A stretch of DNA of 30,000 nucleotides from Paulinella micropora (lineage: Eukaryota; Cercozoa; Imbricatea; Euglyphida; Paulinellidae), in assembly GCA_019918135.1 (NCBI GenBank), contig WBZZ01001740.1, positions 1 through 30,000 on the forward strand. Direction: 5' to 3'. Positions 5,320-14,900 of the stretch are shown here, in pieces. The stretch's first letter is position 1. Every line of letters begins with the position of its first letter. The translations under genes were made by a program, and so were the position numbers. The notes below the pieces were generated by a model. That model worked only from the letters and a program-made list of their open reading frames with translations. It ran no database searches and was not told the origin of the DNA.

Positions 5320-8148
5320 CTATAGCATCAGATCCAGATCCTGGACATGTGCCTCCATTGGGTCACCGGGGTCAGCCGATCCCAACGCATTGTCAGAACA
5401 CCAAACAGACATAGCAGCAACAGCAACAGCAGGGGCAGATGGGGGCTGTGAAGTGCATGAAGAGCTAGATGCGAGGGTGTTAGCTGAAGAGAAGAACTCG
5501 GAGACACTACGCTGCGCTCCCGAACCCCTCTCTCTAGCCAGGACGTCCACACTGCGCGGACGGCCGCGCCGCGCAACATCAACGTCACTTGGGGGAGAGG
5601 GTGGGACAGAAGCTGATGGAACCTCAGTTAGGTCAATCACCTCCTCGCCCCCATCCTCCACCCCAAGCTCCTCCCTTTTACCCTCCCTAGCAGACCAACA
5701 CTCAGACACATATGATCCAAACAACACATCCAACTTTGGAGGGGGACGCAACGCTGTAACCCCTAACAACGCAGCAAGCCTAAAGTTACTGCGGAAGCGC
5801 GACTTCCCCTGAAAAAGCTTACAAAACAATCGTGATTGATCCACAGGCGACATATCATCCCAGCCCTGCCGCACAGAGCCCTCCCGCTCCCGCCCAAGCA
5901 ATACATCCTCCACCACAACCTCACCGCCTACGACCTCACCACCCTCCTCACTCCCTCCATCCCCCTCAGCACCCCCCACAGCCATGCCACCGAGCCTCTG
6001 CATACTCAGCAACAGCTGCTTACGTCTCGCCTCATGCATGGGGCAATCCCATAAGAAGTGCGCAAGGGACTCATTGACATCATCATGACAACAGAAGCAG
6101 CGAGGGGACATGCCACTGACCAACTTGCTGCGGTACAACCGAAGGCGGTTGTTGCAGCTGAGCAACCTTCTCCGAAGCAGATTATAATGCGCATCATCAA
6201 GGGCTACCCATCTTGGGAACTCCTTAGTTCCAAAGACTTGTCTTAGGATGACTCGCAGGCCATCAGTAAGATCGCTGCCTGCCTCTCGCTTGTCCCACAT
6301 CAGTTGCTGCACCATCTTGACGTCCTGCTGAAGGGCCCACTTGTCCACAGTCGAACACCAACCCTCGAGGTCCTTCTCTGAGCTATTTAGGAGCTCCTGA
6401 AGCCCTTGTTGTAGATCCATTGAGTCCCTGATAGCGCCTTCGGCCTCCGCAGTCCAGTCGGATTTGACTTTAGATGCGATGACAGGAAATCGCTTCTCCG
6501 GTAGAACACGCAGCCGTCCATAGAACTTCAGTTGCGCCGCCCGCCGCAAACGCTCCGCACTCAAAGAGCGCGCCAGAAAGAGTGTAATCCACTTGCTTGT
6601 CTTAGGGCTGATGCCGAGAATCATCCTCATGGGGCGCAGCATTGCTGCCTCCAGCTTGGTGAGCTGTGATACGGGGGCACGCCAGACATCGAAGGCGTAC
6701 TTCAGCTTGGCCCCCACAAGTTGATTCCAACACATGAGACGATACCTAGCTTGTATCTCACCTGCACACCACAAAGAGTACCAACCTGCGGTGGCGACTT
6801 CAGTGACACGCGTAGCCCGCAGGGCCTGCTCCTTCCACTTCAGGTCGTCGGTGATAACCACTCCCAGGTACTTGTACTGACTGGTGACACAAAGCTTCTG
6901 GCCACGAAACCACACCACGGGCTCACCTCGCTCCCTGATACTTGGTCGTTTCGCCTTGCTCGACGTGTAAACGGGCATGATTTCCGTCTTGCCGGGCTTC
7001 AAGTTGACTTCCAGCCGGTAATCTTCCGCGAACTTGGCCACAACATTGACCATCTTCTGGAGCTCGGTGCGACTGTGAGCGATGAGGGCCACGTCGTCCG
7101 CGTATAGAAGTGCCTTGATGTCGTTCAGCCGCTTCACATCCGTGATCTTGAGGGCACTCGCCAGCCGATCACACAGCTCATCCATAAAGACGTTGAAGAG
7201 TGTGGGAGAGAGAGGGGACCCCTGTTGGACGCCTACACCCTCCAGTACTTCGGGGGTGAGTGCTCCATCAACTAGCACTTGCGACGAAGTCTGCTCGTAG
7301 CACCTGCGTAGCGTGCGCCAGAACTTGCCCCTTACACCCAGCTTCCAGAGCCTCTCAAATAGACCATCTCTCCAAACAGACGGGAAAGCCTTGCGTAGAT
7401 CGACGAACAGGACATACGACTCCCGCTTCTGCTGCTGACGCCCCTTCAACCTCTGCCAAAGGGTAAAGACCTGATCCGTAGTGCGACGCCCCGGGCGGAA
7501 GCCTCCCTGCTCTGGACGTAGCTTATCTGGGCCATCCACGAAGAGCGTTAGACGAGTAGCTAATAAGGACAGATACAGCTTACCAAGGCAACTAATAATC
7601 GAGATATCCCTCCAGTTGTCAGGATCCGTAGGATCCCCACCCTTGGGGATATTGACGATGATTCCCTTGCCCCAAGCTTTTGGAGTCCTCTCGGCTTCTC
7701 GAATCCAGTTGAAGTAATGCGTTAAGTAGCCATTGATGTAGGCGCCGCCATACTTGAGCATCTCGTTCTTCACTTTGTCCTCGCCACAAGCTTTGTGGTT
7801 ATTCAGGGCACGTTGCCTTGCAAGGACCTCCTCTTGCGTGAACGGCTTGTCCAGCTCTTCGCAAGTGTCTTCACCTACTTCGTGCTCCTTCATAGCCCGG
7901 GCCACCTCATCTCTGAAGCGATCGTTCCAGTGGAACTGCCGCTTAGCTTCGGCTTCCTCCCACTCCAGCGAGCCTGCTTCTGCACAGCACTCCACCACAA
8001 CAGCCGCACTTGCCGGATTTTCCCGTGGCTTCACCGAATTTTTCCGAAATTCCTCCCACCGAGCGACCTTTTCCGGCAGCGTACACGCCAGTGAGCCCAT
8101 CCTCCCTTTGCACCGGCGCGGAGACCTTCGTTCTGGGTGCCCCGCCAA
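5320..8148 (-). CDS. LINE reverse transcriptase with C-terminal zinc finger
   Basis: A 942-codon frame, probably the C-terminal part of the LINE ORF2 protein rather than a separate product, because its first residues before about 22 read as out-of-frame endonuclease-linker DNA. RT motifs are clear: NNHKACGEDKVKNEMLKYGG (116-135), NWRDISIISCLGK (178-190), EQGGFRPGRRTTDQ (213-226), FVDLRKAF (248-255, first catalytic Asp), QQGSPLSP (308-315) and the YADD catalytic box (349-352). A CX2CX9HX4C finger (C684, C687, H697, C702) matches the zf-RVT type found at LINE C-termini. The last 200 residues are acidic, Ser-rich and low complexity. The protein copies its RNA at nicked target DNA. All catalytic residues are intact; only the link to the endonuclease is broken. 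The stop codon (5322-5320) lies within the 3' tail unit related to the SINE. Confidence 0.93.
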   Translation of the reverse strand: MAGHPERRSPRRCKGRMGSLACTLPEKVARWEEFRKNSVKPRENPASAAVVVECCAEAGSLEWEEAEAKRQFHWNDRFRDEVARAMKEHEVGEDTCEELDKPFTQEEVLARQRALNNHKACGEDKVKNEMLKYGGAYINGYLTHYFNWIREAERTPKAWGKGIIVNIPKGGDPTDPDNWRDISIISCLGKLYLSLLATRLTLFVDGPDKLRPEQGGFRPGRRTTDQVFTLWQRLKGRQQQKRESYVLFVDLRKAFPSVWRDGLFERLWKLGVRGKFWRTLRRCYEQTSSQVLVDGALTPEVLEGVGVQQGSPLSPTLFNVFMDELCDRLASALKITDVKRLNDIKALLYADDVALIAHSRTELQKMVNVVAKFAEDYRLEVNLKPGKTEIMPVYTSSKAKRPSIRERGEPVVWFRGQKLCVTSQYKYLGVVITDDLKWKEQALRATRVTEVATAGWYSLWCAGEIQARYRLMCWNQLVGAKLKYAFDVWRAPVSQLTKLEAAMLRPMRMILGISPKTSKWITLFLARSLSAERLRRAAQLKFYGRLRVLPEKRFPVIASKVKSDWTAEAEGAIRDSMDLQQGLQELLNSSEKDLEGWCSTVDKWALQQDVKMVQQLMWDKREAGSDLTDGLRVILRQVFGTKEFPRWVALDDAHYNLLRRRLLSCNNRLRLYRSKLVSGMSPRCFCCHDDVNESLAHFLWDCPMHEARRKQLLLSMQRLGGMAVGGAEGDGGSEEGGEVVGGEVVVEDVLLGREREGSVRQGWDDMSPVDQSRLFCKLFQGKSRFRSNFRLAALLGVTALRPPPKLDVLFGSYVSECWSAREGKREELGVEDGGEEVIDLTEVPSASVPPSPPSDVDVARRGRPRSVDVLARERGSGAQRSVSEFFSSANTLASSSSCTSQPPSAPAVAVAAMSVWCSDNALGSADPGDPMEAHVQDLDLML

Positions 8149-9928
8149 GCCGCTTCGCGAGTAGCCAAAAGCGCTTTGAGGATTGCTCGCGTTGACATTT
8201 GACCGCTTCTTCCTGCACTTGCTTGAAGGAGGCGGACTTCTTGGCCCGAGTTGCCTTCCGAATTTGCTTGCGGAGACGTAGCCAATTCAGACGGGCTTCT
8301 GCATTCGATTCATCCCTCCTGTATGCTGCGTAGGCCTCCCGGCGCTGCTGAATGAGCGCCTTTAGCTCCCCGTCGAACCAATTGTTGGTGAAACGGGGTC
8401 GTATACATCTGGAGCCAAGGACCCGGTGCGCCGCCATTCGGAAGGACTGCGCCACTCGCTCGGTGACGTCATCTACCACCCGTTGGCTGTCGGCACCACC
8501 CGATAGGTCAAGCTCAGGCAGCTGATGTACTCCAAGCTTCTGTAGGCAATGCTGGAATACGTCATCGAACTTGTCGCGTAGATAATCCAGCGCTTGCTTC
8601 GCAGCGTGATCATTACCCGAGACACCAGCACCAATAAGCTTATCAACACGAAAGGACCTGTAAAGTTTCGCAGCCCGCTTTGGCCGGCGCTGGCCGCTCC
8701 ACGTCAGTTCGGCCCATACTGCCTTGTGGTCCGTATCAAGATCATCTTCGCATACTCCGAACTTTGCTCCAGATGCCAAGCCAGGCGACGCGCAGATGTA
8801 ATCGAGGAGGTGCTTGCCTGTGCCCATGCCGCGCTGCTCACGCCGGGACCACCAGTAGGACCCTTCCACTGGGCACGAGAAGCCGCTCAGATTTCGCAGG
8901 CCCGAAGCGACGAGGACAGCCGCGAGTCTCTTGCCGTTCTCCGAACGTACCGGTGCTCCCTTATGATCGACCTCCCCGTGCTGACCGACGATGCCCTCCT
9001 CTTTTCGGCTGCATGCCGGCCCGAGCTTCGCATTGGCATCCGCCACCGTGACCACAAGACCTTTGGCTCCAAAAAAAGCTATAGCTGCCTGCCAGGCCGC
9101 ATACGCCTCTGACGACTCTTCTTCCTGCGTTTCCTGGGGAAAGTAGCCGTTGCCCACATAGATATCCTGAGCGCCGGTAACACCCGAGGCGATACGCAGC
9201 CACACTTGCTGCCGGTGGTCGACGGGGGCTGACACCAGGTTGCAATACGGACCAAGGAAGTTAGCCACCGCGAATAGAACCCCACCCTTGCAGCGATTTT
9301 TCTCGCTGACCTCCGCAGGTTTTCCAAAAATCCGGAATCCATCCAGGCTGCATTTGGAAAGTTGCTTCTTGCCCATGCGGTGCTCCTGAGCCCCGATGAC
9401 TAGCCAGCCCTCGTGCTTGTAGAATGATGCCCATTCCGCCGTGCCTACGTTGTCGTATCCCGTTTTACCCTGCCAGTTGTGACTCGCGACGAGTAGCTTG
9501 AAGCCGGTATCGAACTGCTTGGAGCGGTGCTTCTTGGCTCGTTTCCGGACCCGACGGCCGCGCTTGGCTTCCGCCCTCGTGCTGCCCCCCTCTGCAGGTG
9601 CTTGCGCAGGTTGGTCCCCCACTGCACTGGCCGCCGAATGCAGGGGCACCACATGCACATCAGCACACTCAGACACACACTTAGGTGCATCGGCAGCCAA
9701 TTCCGAAGACACCACCTGCACATCATCGACACATTCTTCATGCAGACGCAAGACGCGATATCCCGTCGCAGCTTCCTCCTTCCGGACCGCCGCTTCCCAC
9801 GCAGATGGATGCGAATAAGCCTTCGGACACGTTCCCTGTCCCTGAACCTGCGCCCAAGGGCCACATTGACCCTCTGCCGAAGAATTTGAGATGTTTGAGT
9901 TGCTGCAACGCCGTCTGCCTGCTGTCAT
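7943..9928 (-). CDS. LINE AP-endonuclease segment of ORF2
   Basis: A 661-codon frame. The APE-like endonuclease fold starts near residue 143 (FKLLVASHNWQGKTG). Catalytic candidates are N151, E182 in GAQEHR, D297 and N299 in VADANAKLG, and D400/H401 in LDTDHKAVW. These match the exonuclease-endonuclease-phosphatase family that nicks the target to prime reverse transcription. A basic stretch at 118-136 could be a nuclear or nucleic-acid-binding signal. After residue about 420 comes the endonuclease-RT linker. The true frame seems to switch near 8070-8090, where reading changes from VYAAGKG to LPEKVARWEEF of the RT frame; the residues after that point look non-coding. One base change there would restore a single ORF, so this is decay or a sequencing error. 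The N-terminal 40 residues overlap the ORF1-like frame. Confidence 0.9.
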   Translation of the reverse strand: MTAGRRRCSNSNISNSSAEGQCGPWAQVQGQGTCPKAYSHPSAWEAAVRKEEAATGYRVLRLHEECVDDVQVVSSELAADAPKCVSECADVHVVPLHSAASAVGDQPAQAPAEGGSTRAEAKRGRRVRKRAKKHRSKQFDTGFKLLVASHNWQGKTGYDNVGTAEWASFYKHEGWLVIGAQEHRMGKKQLSKCSLDGFRIFGKPAEVSEKNRCKGGVLFAVANFLGPYCNLVSAPVDHRQQVWLRIASGVTGAQDIYVGNGYFPQETQEEESSEAYAAWQAAIAFFGAKGLVVTVADANAKLGPACSRKEEGIVGQHGEVDHKGAPVRSENGKRLAAVLVASGLRNLSGFSCPVEGSYWWSRREQRGMGTGKHLLDYICASPGLASGAKFGVCEDDLDTDHKAVWAELTWSGQRRPKRAAKLYRSFRVDKLIGAGVSGNDHAAKQALDYLRDKFDDVFQHCLQKLGVHQLPELDLSGGADSQRVVDDVTERVAQSFRMAAHRVLGSRCIRPRFTNNWFDGELKALIQQRREAYAAYRRDESNAEARLNWLRLRKQIRKATRAKKSASFKQVQEEAVKCQREQSSKRFWLLAKRLGGAPRTKVSAPVQREDGLTGVYAAGKGRSVGGISEKFGEATGKSGKCGCCGGVLCRSRLAGVGGSRS

Positions 9929-10430
9929 CGTCCTCGTAGACCAGCTCCAGGTGACGAAACATTCGCTGGCCTTGCCACTCCATTACCGGTACCACCAGAC
10001 CAAGACCGCTCATTTTGGAGGCGATCTCCTGTAGATTGGCGCGTTCTGAGAGCCCCCAGACAATCAGATTACGCCCGTCCTTGTCGTACCGATCTACCCG
10101 CCGGTACCGTCGAGGCGGCGGTGCCATCTGCCATATAGCGCCGCTCGCCTTATGTTGAAGCGCCGACCCGTGTGCCAGGTTTGGGGAGGAAGGATGAGGC
10201 GCAGCTAAGATAGCCTCTCCACGTGGTTCAGGAATTCCGTCATATACGCGAGCCCTCATCCTCCCATCCTGGGACATCGGGCCAGAGCCCGTCGAAGATG
10301 CATTCCCACGTGCATTGTCCAGGTCTTCGGCGATTCTACCTTGTCCCATAAGGGCCACAGTGGTAGCTCCGTGCTTCGCGTATTTGTAATCCATTGAGAG
10401 TAGTAGACGGCCAATGTCGCTGGCCATCAC
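9738..10430 (-). CDS. LINE ORF1-like RNA-binding protein segment
   Basis: A 230-codon frame upstream of the endonuclease. The recognisable part is RNLIVWGLSE at about residues 119-128, followed by a helix and FRHLELVYEDDDSRQTALQQ. This resembles the start and end of an RRM-like domain in LINE ORF1 proteins, whose first strand reads N-L-I/V-x-G-L/I-P/S-E. ORF1 proteins coat the element RNA. The N-terminal 100 residues are poorly ordered and have no clear motif. The last 60 residues overlap the next frame and are glycine/serine rich, so the true frame probably switches between 9930 and 9740. Whether this is a separate ORF1 or the N-terminus of one polyprotein cannot be decided from this copy. 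Confidence 0.6.
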   Translation of the reverse strand: MMASDIGRLLLSMDYKYAKHGATTVALMGQGRIAEDLDNARGNASSTGSGPMSQDGRMRARVYDGIPEPRGEAILAAPHPSSPNLAHGSALQHKASGAIWQMAPPPRRYRRVDRYDKDGRNLIVWGLSERANLQEIASKMSGLGLVVPVMEWQGQRMFRHLELVYEDDDSRQTALQQLKHLKFFGRGSMWPLGAGSGTGNVSEGLFASICVGSGGPEGGSCDGISRLASA

Positions 10431-10944
10431 CGCCGCGCCTCTTTACGCCGAGGAAAGCGCCCGCCCATGCAAATAGCATCGGCGGTATCTGCAACACACA
10501 CTACACGCATTTCCGCCGGTGTCACTGGACGCTGCCGCGTCGCTTCGTGCCCTTCGGCGCCCGCCAGCACCCCCAGCGTCGCCAGAACCTGCCTCACGCA
10601 CTACACACACTCTCCATCGCATCGCCAACGCCTCTACTCTCATGCATTATGGACTTTCAGCTGCTCCTAACAATACACATCATGAGGTACGGGTGTCCCC
10701 GAGTGGAGCCAGATCGGACGGCGTGACGCTGAAACTCCTTCCCCCACGTGGGTATAGAAGGCGCGAACCTAGCGGTACCTATAGGGTCTTACAGACAAGT
10801 ATAGTAATCCCAGCCGAAGCTGCTCAGTTAGAAATGCAACGGTGGAGGGTGTGAATGCATGGGGCAAGGCACGGCAACGCAGCAAGGCACTGGCAAGGCA
10901 TTGGGACCGACTGAAGCCCCTCTCCAACGTGCGCTCATCATGTG
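10431..10944 (-). other. Probable LINE 5' UTR and flank, no gene
   Basis: GC-rich sequence with no supportable coding region. By position it is the 5' UTR or leader of the LINE, but no promoter motif or target-site duplication was found. A small repeat of GGCAAGGCA/GGCACGGCA words occurs at about 10862-10900. Confidence 0.4.
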
Positions 10945-11155
10945 TTCCAGTTAGGCAACCCCGAAGAAGCGAAGATAGGGAGGAGACAAAACCCAGATAG
11001 GATGAGGATAGGATTAACATGAAGCCGAAATGGAGCCGAGTTGGAACAGATCAACTCAGCCCCATCTCGGCTCAATGTGAATCCTATCTTCAACCCATCT
11101 CGGTACTGTTTCCTCCGAATGCTCACCTCAACAAGATCACCAAACCGGAACTGGA
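10945..11155. repeat. Imperfect fold-back (MITE-like) element
   Basis: The core arms 10995-11044 and 11051-11100 pair at roughly 80 percent around a 6-nt loop (for example AGGATAGGATTAACAT against AAGATAGGATTCACAT). Pairing continues outward, with GGAGGAGACAAAACCC (10979-10994) opposite 11101-11116, and then more weakly to a TTCCAGTT word at each end. The total is about 210 bp. It encodes nothing clear and resembles a short inverted-repeat element. Confidence 0.7.
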
Positions 11156-11880
11156 AGCCCCCATGCATTTAACAGCCAAGGCCGTTTTCCCCACTTTTTG
11201 CAAGTTAATTTTACCGCCAGCCTGCCCCTTGCCTCCTTGCTTCTTCTTCCGTCCAGTTTTCTTTTTACCTCCTGCCATATTTGTGCTTGAGTTAATTGTT
11301 CGTTCGCCGATTGTTGGAATGACTTCAACACTAGTTGTTTTTACTACCATTATAATAAGTAAAAAAATAATTGTTTATAAGATATTTTTTTATTTAAGAC
11401 GAAAATTAAAATTTTTCTCAACTCATCATCAACACTTGAAACATAAAGAAAGTTAAATCGTTCCTTGCCTCAAAGAGTTAGAATACTTTAAGGAGACACC
11501 TGCCAAAACCCCTGCCTTTACCTCTGAAAGCCCCGCTCCACAGAAAGTCTGCTACCGTTTGCTCAAGTATGACCTGAGGTGACTTATCTGTATGCTTATC
11601 TTCCTTGCCGTCCATACTCGCCCCCTCCTCATCTGCCCGTTGAGTATTGCTGCAAAACAGCAAGTCCCTTCCCCAGAAACATCCTACTCTATGGTTCATC
11701 TGATGTTCTTATGGTTATTGACCCCCCGTGCCCTCTTCTTCAAAAGGGGAGACAGTCGTCTGATTAGGGCGTTATCGGAAGGATTTACTATTCGTAAAAC
11801 CCCCAGTTCATGAAGACCTGCTAAAGGCCCGTCAGCCGCTGAGAGAGCCCTTGCACTCCATCCATGCGAAGTGGATGAAA
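11156..11880. other. Unassigned stretch before the copia remnant
   Basis: Mixed sequence. A lysine-rich minus-strand ORF (MAGGKKKTGRKKKQGG from about 11275) and AT-rich DNA around 11350-11460 are present. From about 11460 on, plus-strand reading gives broken fragments that may be decayed upstream copia pol, but no domain could be recognised. Confidence 0.4.
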
Positions 11881-12388
11881 TGGACGCGTTCAGTGTGCCC
11901 GTGATAGCCAACGTCGAAAATCTTATGGCCGAAGATCCCCTCGTCTGGTATGTAGACTCAGACTTCGCTGGGGAGAAAGCACCTCGAAAATCCCGATCCT
12001 GTTACATCTTCCTTTTCAACTGAGCACCGGTAGCATGGTTTTCGAAGTTGCAATCGGTTACAGCTCAATCTACCCTTGAATCAGAGACAGTTTCTGCGAA
12101 CGAAGCTGTTAGGGAGTTGCTTGCCCTGAAACAGTCACTCCGGGATATCGGATTGCCCATCAACTGTTTTATCCCCCTGTTTGAGGACAACGAGGGGACA
12201 ATCATCCTTTCAGAAAGGTGATTAGGGGAGTTGTCAAGCTTGTCCGGGTTCCCACGGAGGAAAATATCGCGGATGTCTTCACCAAAATCAATTTCACGTA
12301 CGAAAGATTCAATTATCTCGCGGATCGAATTTCGGTCAAGTTAGCGAAAGAATTTCTCGTAAAGTTTGATGCTGATGTCGCGGTATAA
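11881..12388 (+). pseudogene. Ty1/copia RNase H remnant
   Basis: Plus-strand translation gives a decayed Ty1/copia RNase H domain: WYVDSDFAGEKAPRKSRS (first catalytic Asp region), then after an in-frame TGA, APVAWFSKLQSVTAQST with LESETVSANEA (catalytic Glu region), EDNEGTII (the DN-x motif), and after a gap the typical end VRVPTEENIADVFTK. The TGA after FLFN sits where the family has a Gly codon. The stretch normally between DNEG and VRVPTEENIADVFTK is shortened and frame-shifted. A TAA at 12386-12388 ends the frame. The copy is clearly dead. Only the 3' end of pol remains recognisable. Confidence 0.85.
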
Positions 12389-12525
12389 ACACCGGGAGTC
12401 GCGGAACATGCATCGGTGAGGATCGCTGATAAATTTACGTCATGATCGTAATAATATAATTATATCCATATTTACGGAAGCGATTAGCAATTATTTTCGT
12501 AAGATCGTATTTCACACATATATAT

Positions 12526-12596
12526 CTTGAGGGGTTAGTATGTTGCGGGATTAGTAGCTTACATAGATTACTTATTAATCCGGTAGTCTAACACTT
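12526..12596 (+). mobile_element. Possible copia polypurine tract and 3' LTR start
   Basis: About 140 bases after the copia stop lies CTTGAGGGG (12526-12534), followed six bases later by TGTTGCGGGATTAGTAG at 12541, which looks like a TG-type LTR start. The LTR's other end was not found, and a CT repeat intervenes, so this is tentative. Confidence 0.3.
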
Positions 12597-12656
12597 TCTT
12601 TCTTTTTTTCTTTTTTTCATTCTTTCTCTCTCTCTCTCTCTCTCTTTCTTTCTCTT

Positions 12657-12687
<31 letters not shown>

Positions 12688-12718
12688 TTCTCTTTCTCTC
12701 TCTCTCTCTCTCTCTCTT
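12597..12718. repeat. (CT)n/(CTTT)n polypyrimidine tract
   Basis: About 120 bases of nearly pure C/T on the plus strand, made of CTTT and CT units. The Lys/Arg/Glu-only ORF on the opposite strand is a product of the repeat. Confidence 0.9.
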
Positions 12719-14169
12719 GTGACGATATAGACTTTAAGGAGAACGTCCTCTGTTCTTCCCTGTACCTTCCTTGGAAAAAGGAGCGGAGTAAAACAGAGAA
12801 TTAACAACGTTAGGGCCGGATGAGTCTTAAAATAAAGTGGCAATTCAAATTGTTCAGGACTAAAAATATTGTCATAATGATGGGTCGGTAACAATCCTCC
12901 CTCTCCAGGAATCCGATTTGAGTAAAAGAGGATTAAAAATTTAAACGACCTCATTATTACAACTTATTTCGCCTATGCCACATCATCCGCCTAAAACCAA
13001 GCTCGCGTCCCCCCCGATAATAAGTGCGTTAACACAATATGATCAAGTTCCCTCTATCTGGCAAAAAACATTAACTTCCACATGAACTTTATACTTGAAC
13101 AACTTGTCCCTCTCCCGGAAACCTATATACATATCAAACCATGCTACAAGGAACAGAAACGAAATACCCTTACAGAGGTAAATGAGGTTACACTCCCAAG
13201 CATAAGTTATTTTCCTTAGGTACTCCTACCTAGGAAAATACTTAGCTACTTAACATGAACACGTTTCCGAGCTTTTCCGGAATTCGAATTCCCTGATTCA
13301 TCCCTCGGACGTTTTCCATCTTTAAAGCCAGTGGAATCACTATTTTGTAACGCGGATTCCGTATTTTTTTTATATATACTTTTGCAAACAGAGATATATT
13401 TTTTGGGAAAATAACTGTCGAAAGGACAGGTTGTGTTGGTTGTATATGCCACACAAATGCATCATGAAGTATTGAACTCTTAGCATCCATATTCGAGAGG
13501 TACTGGGACAGAACTTTGGTTCCAGTTATCCGTAGGAATTTTAGAACATTGTTGTGTTGCATCAACTGATCATTCTTCTTATCTTGTTAATTTAAGGATA
13601 TTCATCCCAAGCATTCAAGCTATAGTATGCGCGAATGCATGAAACAAAATCCAGCAACTAGGTCGCATTTGTTTGCGTTGCGCTTCCGATTTCAGAAGAA
13701 CTATCGGAAGCTCAAACAAACTCGCAGCAACAGTAATCTACGCCCATCAACAAGTCATTGCTGCTGCTCCTCTCCTGAATTTTGTGCCAATTGACCGAAA
13801 TATCCGGAGAGAAGCACCAATCAGCAACTTCCCAGGAAGCTGAACAGTAGCATTTTCAGGAAGGTGAACAATTGCGCGTAGTCATCGTCGCTCCGGAGTC
13901 TAACCAGCGAGTCTGGCGGAATTCATAGATAGACTCAATCAAGTGAGCAATCGATAAACCCTGCCATACTAGTAACGTTGGCAGCCTCACATACAACCTC
14001 TGTAAATCTTCTTATGTTTGCAAAGGTTATACGTGTTGCTATTATCATCCGCCGAAAACAATGAAGCTAGTCTATAGAACCAGCCAAGCTAGTCACGTTG
14101 CCTATTTGGTGCAGATACTTTGCATCTCCTGATAGCCAACAATCTCCTACTAGGAAATACAAAGTCTCT

Positions 14170-14900
14170 CCAACAAGCAGCAGTTCATCCCCAGAGAACC
14201 CAGCTTCTTGTAGCATTTCATCCTGTCTCAAAAACTAGGTTGAAATACTTACAGCAAAAAGAATTGAACTTGTGGGTGCCCCAATGGAGAAAAAAAATTA
14301 ATAAAAAACTTCTGCAGGAAACAATATTGTTCACTAGCCGCATAATAGGTCACAAAGCAAGTGGTTAACAAACAATATTAACCATCCGCAGATCCCAGTA
14401 CCACAGAATGATACTAGTTAGATATTAAGGGCACTTGCCATGGCACTTGCCTGGATGTACCAAACGCTAGTTGAACTAAAGATTGGCAACTCAAATGTGA
14501 AAAGTCATTCGCCGAGCAGAAACATTTGAGTTGCCGATCTTTGCTGCCATAAAGATCGGGAAAACAGACTTTTCAGCAACCGATGTCATTGGTTACGAAA
14601 GCAATGCTCATGGGCCTCTGAACTATTATGAAACCAATGTGCCTTGCTAACAAGCCTCGTTCCAGGCGGTAGTACCAAGGGAACCAGGCGGTCATAGAGG
14701 ATATGAGCCTGTTGACTTGGGTTTTATTGAGTCACGCTGAAGCAGCTTCAACAAAATACAAGTCATCAGTAACTGAGGAAGCAGTCCATTCGCAGAGAAC
14801 TAAGCTTCCTATCTTTATTTCACTTTCTCGTACAAGGTATTAATGATTTTGCTGCAAGAATTTCTCCTTGTGGGATTTACTTTTCCAAAAATTGATCGCA
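14170..14900. repeat. Diverged direct repeat pair
   Basis: About 110 bases from near 14177 and from near 14784 align in order through CAGAGAAC, AGCTTC, TTTCA, AGGT, GCAA, GAATT and TTGTGGG, with many changes between. The separation is about 610 bp. These may be remnants of one duplicated or twice-inserted element. Confidence 0.45.
14478..14542. repeat. Stem-loop with 21-bp arms
   Basis: Arms 14478-14498 (AAAGATTGGCAACTCAAATGT) and 14522-14542 are reverse complements with one mismatch, around a 23-nt loop. It is too long to be by chance, but its role is unknown; it could be the end of a small inverted-repeat element or an RNA structure. Confidence 0.7.

Larger units (their letters stand above)
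5308..10430 (-). mobile_element. Non-LTR retrotransposon (LINE) with APE endonuclease and RT
   Basis: A near full-length minus-strand LINE. In order it has an ORF1-like RNA-binding segment (10430-9738), an AP endonuclease frame (9928-7943), a reverse transcriptase frame with C-terminal zinc finger (8148-5320), a 3' UTR of only 12 nt, and an ATT tail. The 5' end could not be fixed and may extend to about 10860. Frames change at about 9.9-9.7 kb and about 8.1 kb, so this copy is probably inactive. The APE/RT/zinc-finger order suits the I/Jockey/Tad-like superfamilies; the clade is not assigned. Confidence 0.92.

Noticed and set aside
4780..5414. ORFs with poly-Asn, poly-Leu or poly-Ile
   Set aside because: They are read from the AAT/ATT triplet tails of the SINE and LINE.
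11123..11350. Lysine-rich minus-strand ORF (MAGGKKKTGRKKKQGG...)
   Set aside because: It looks a little like the start of a ribosomal or histone-like protein, and an AG|GTGAGC donor-like site follows, but its end lies in the fold-back arm, no family match is recalled and no further exon was found.
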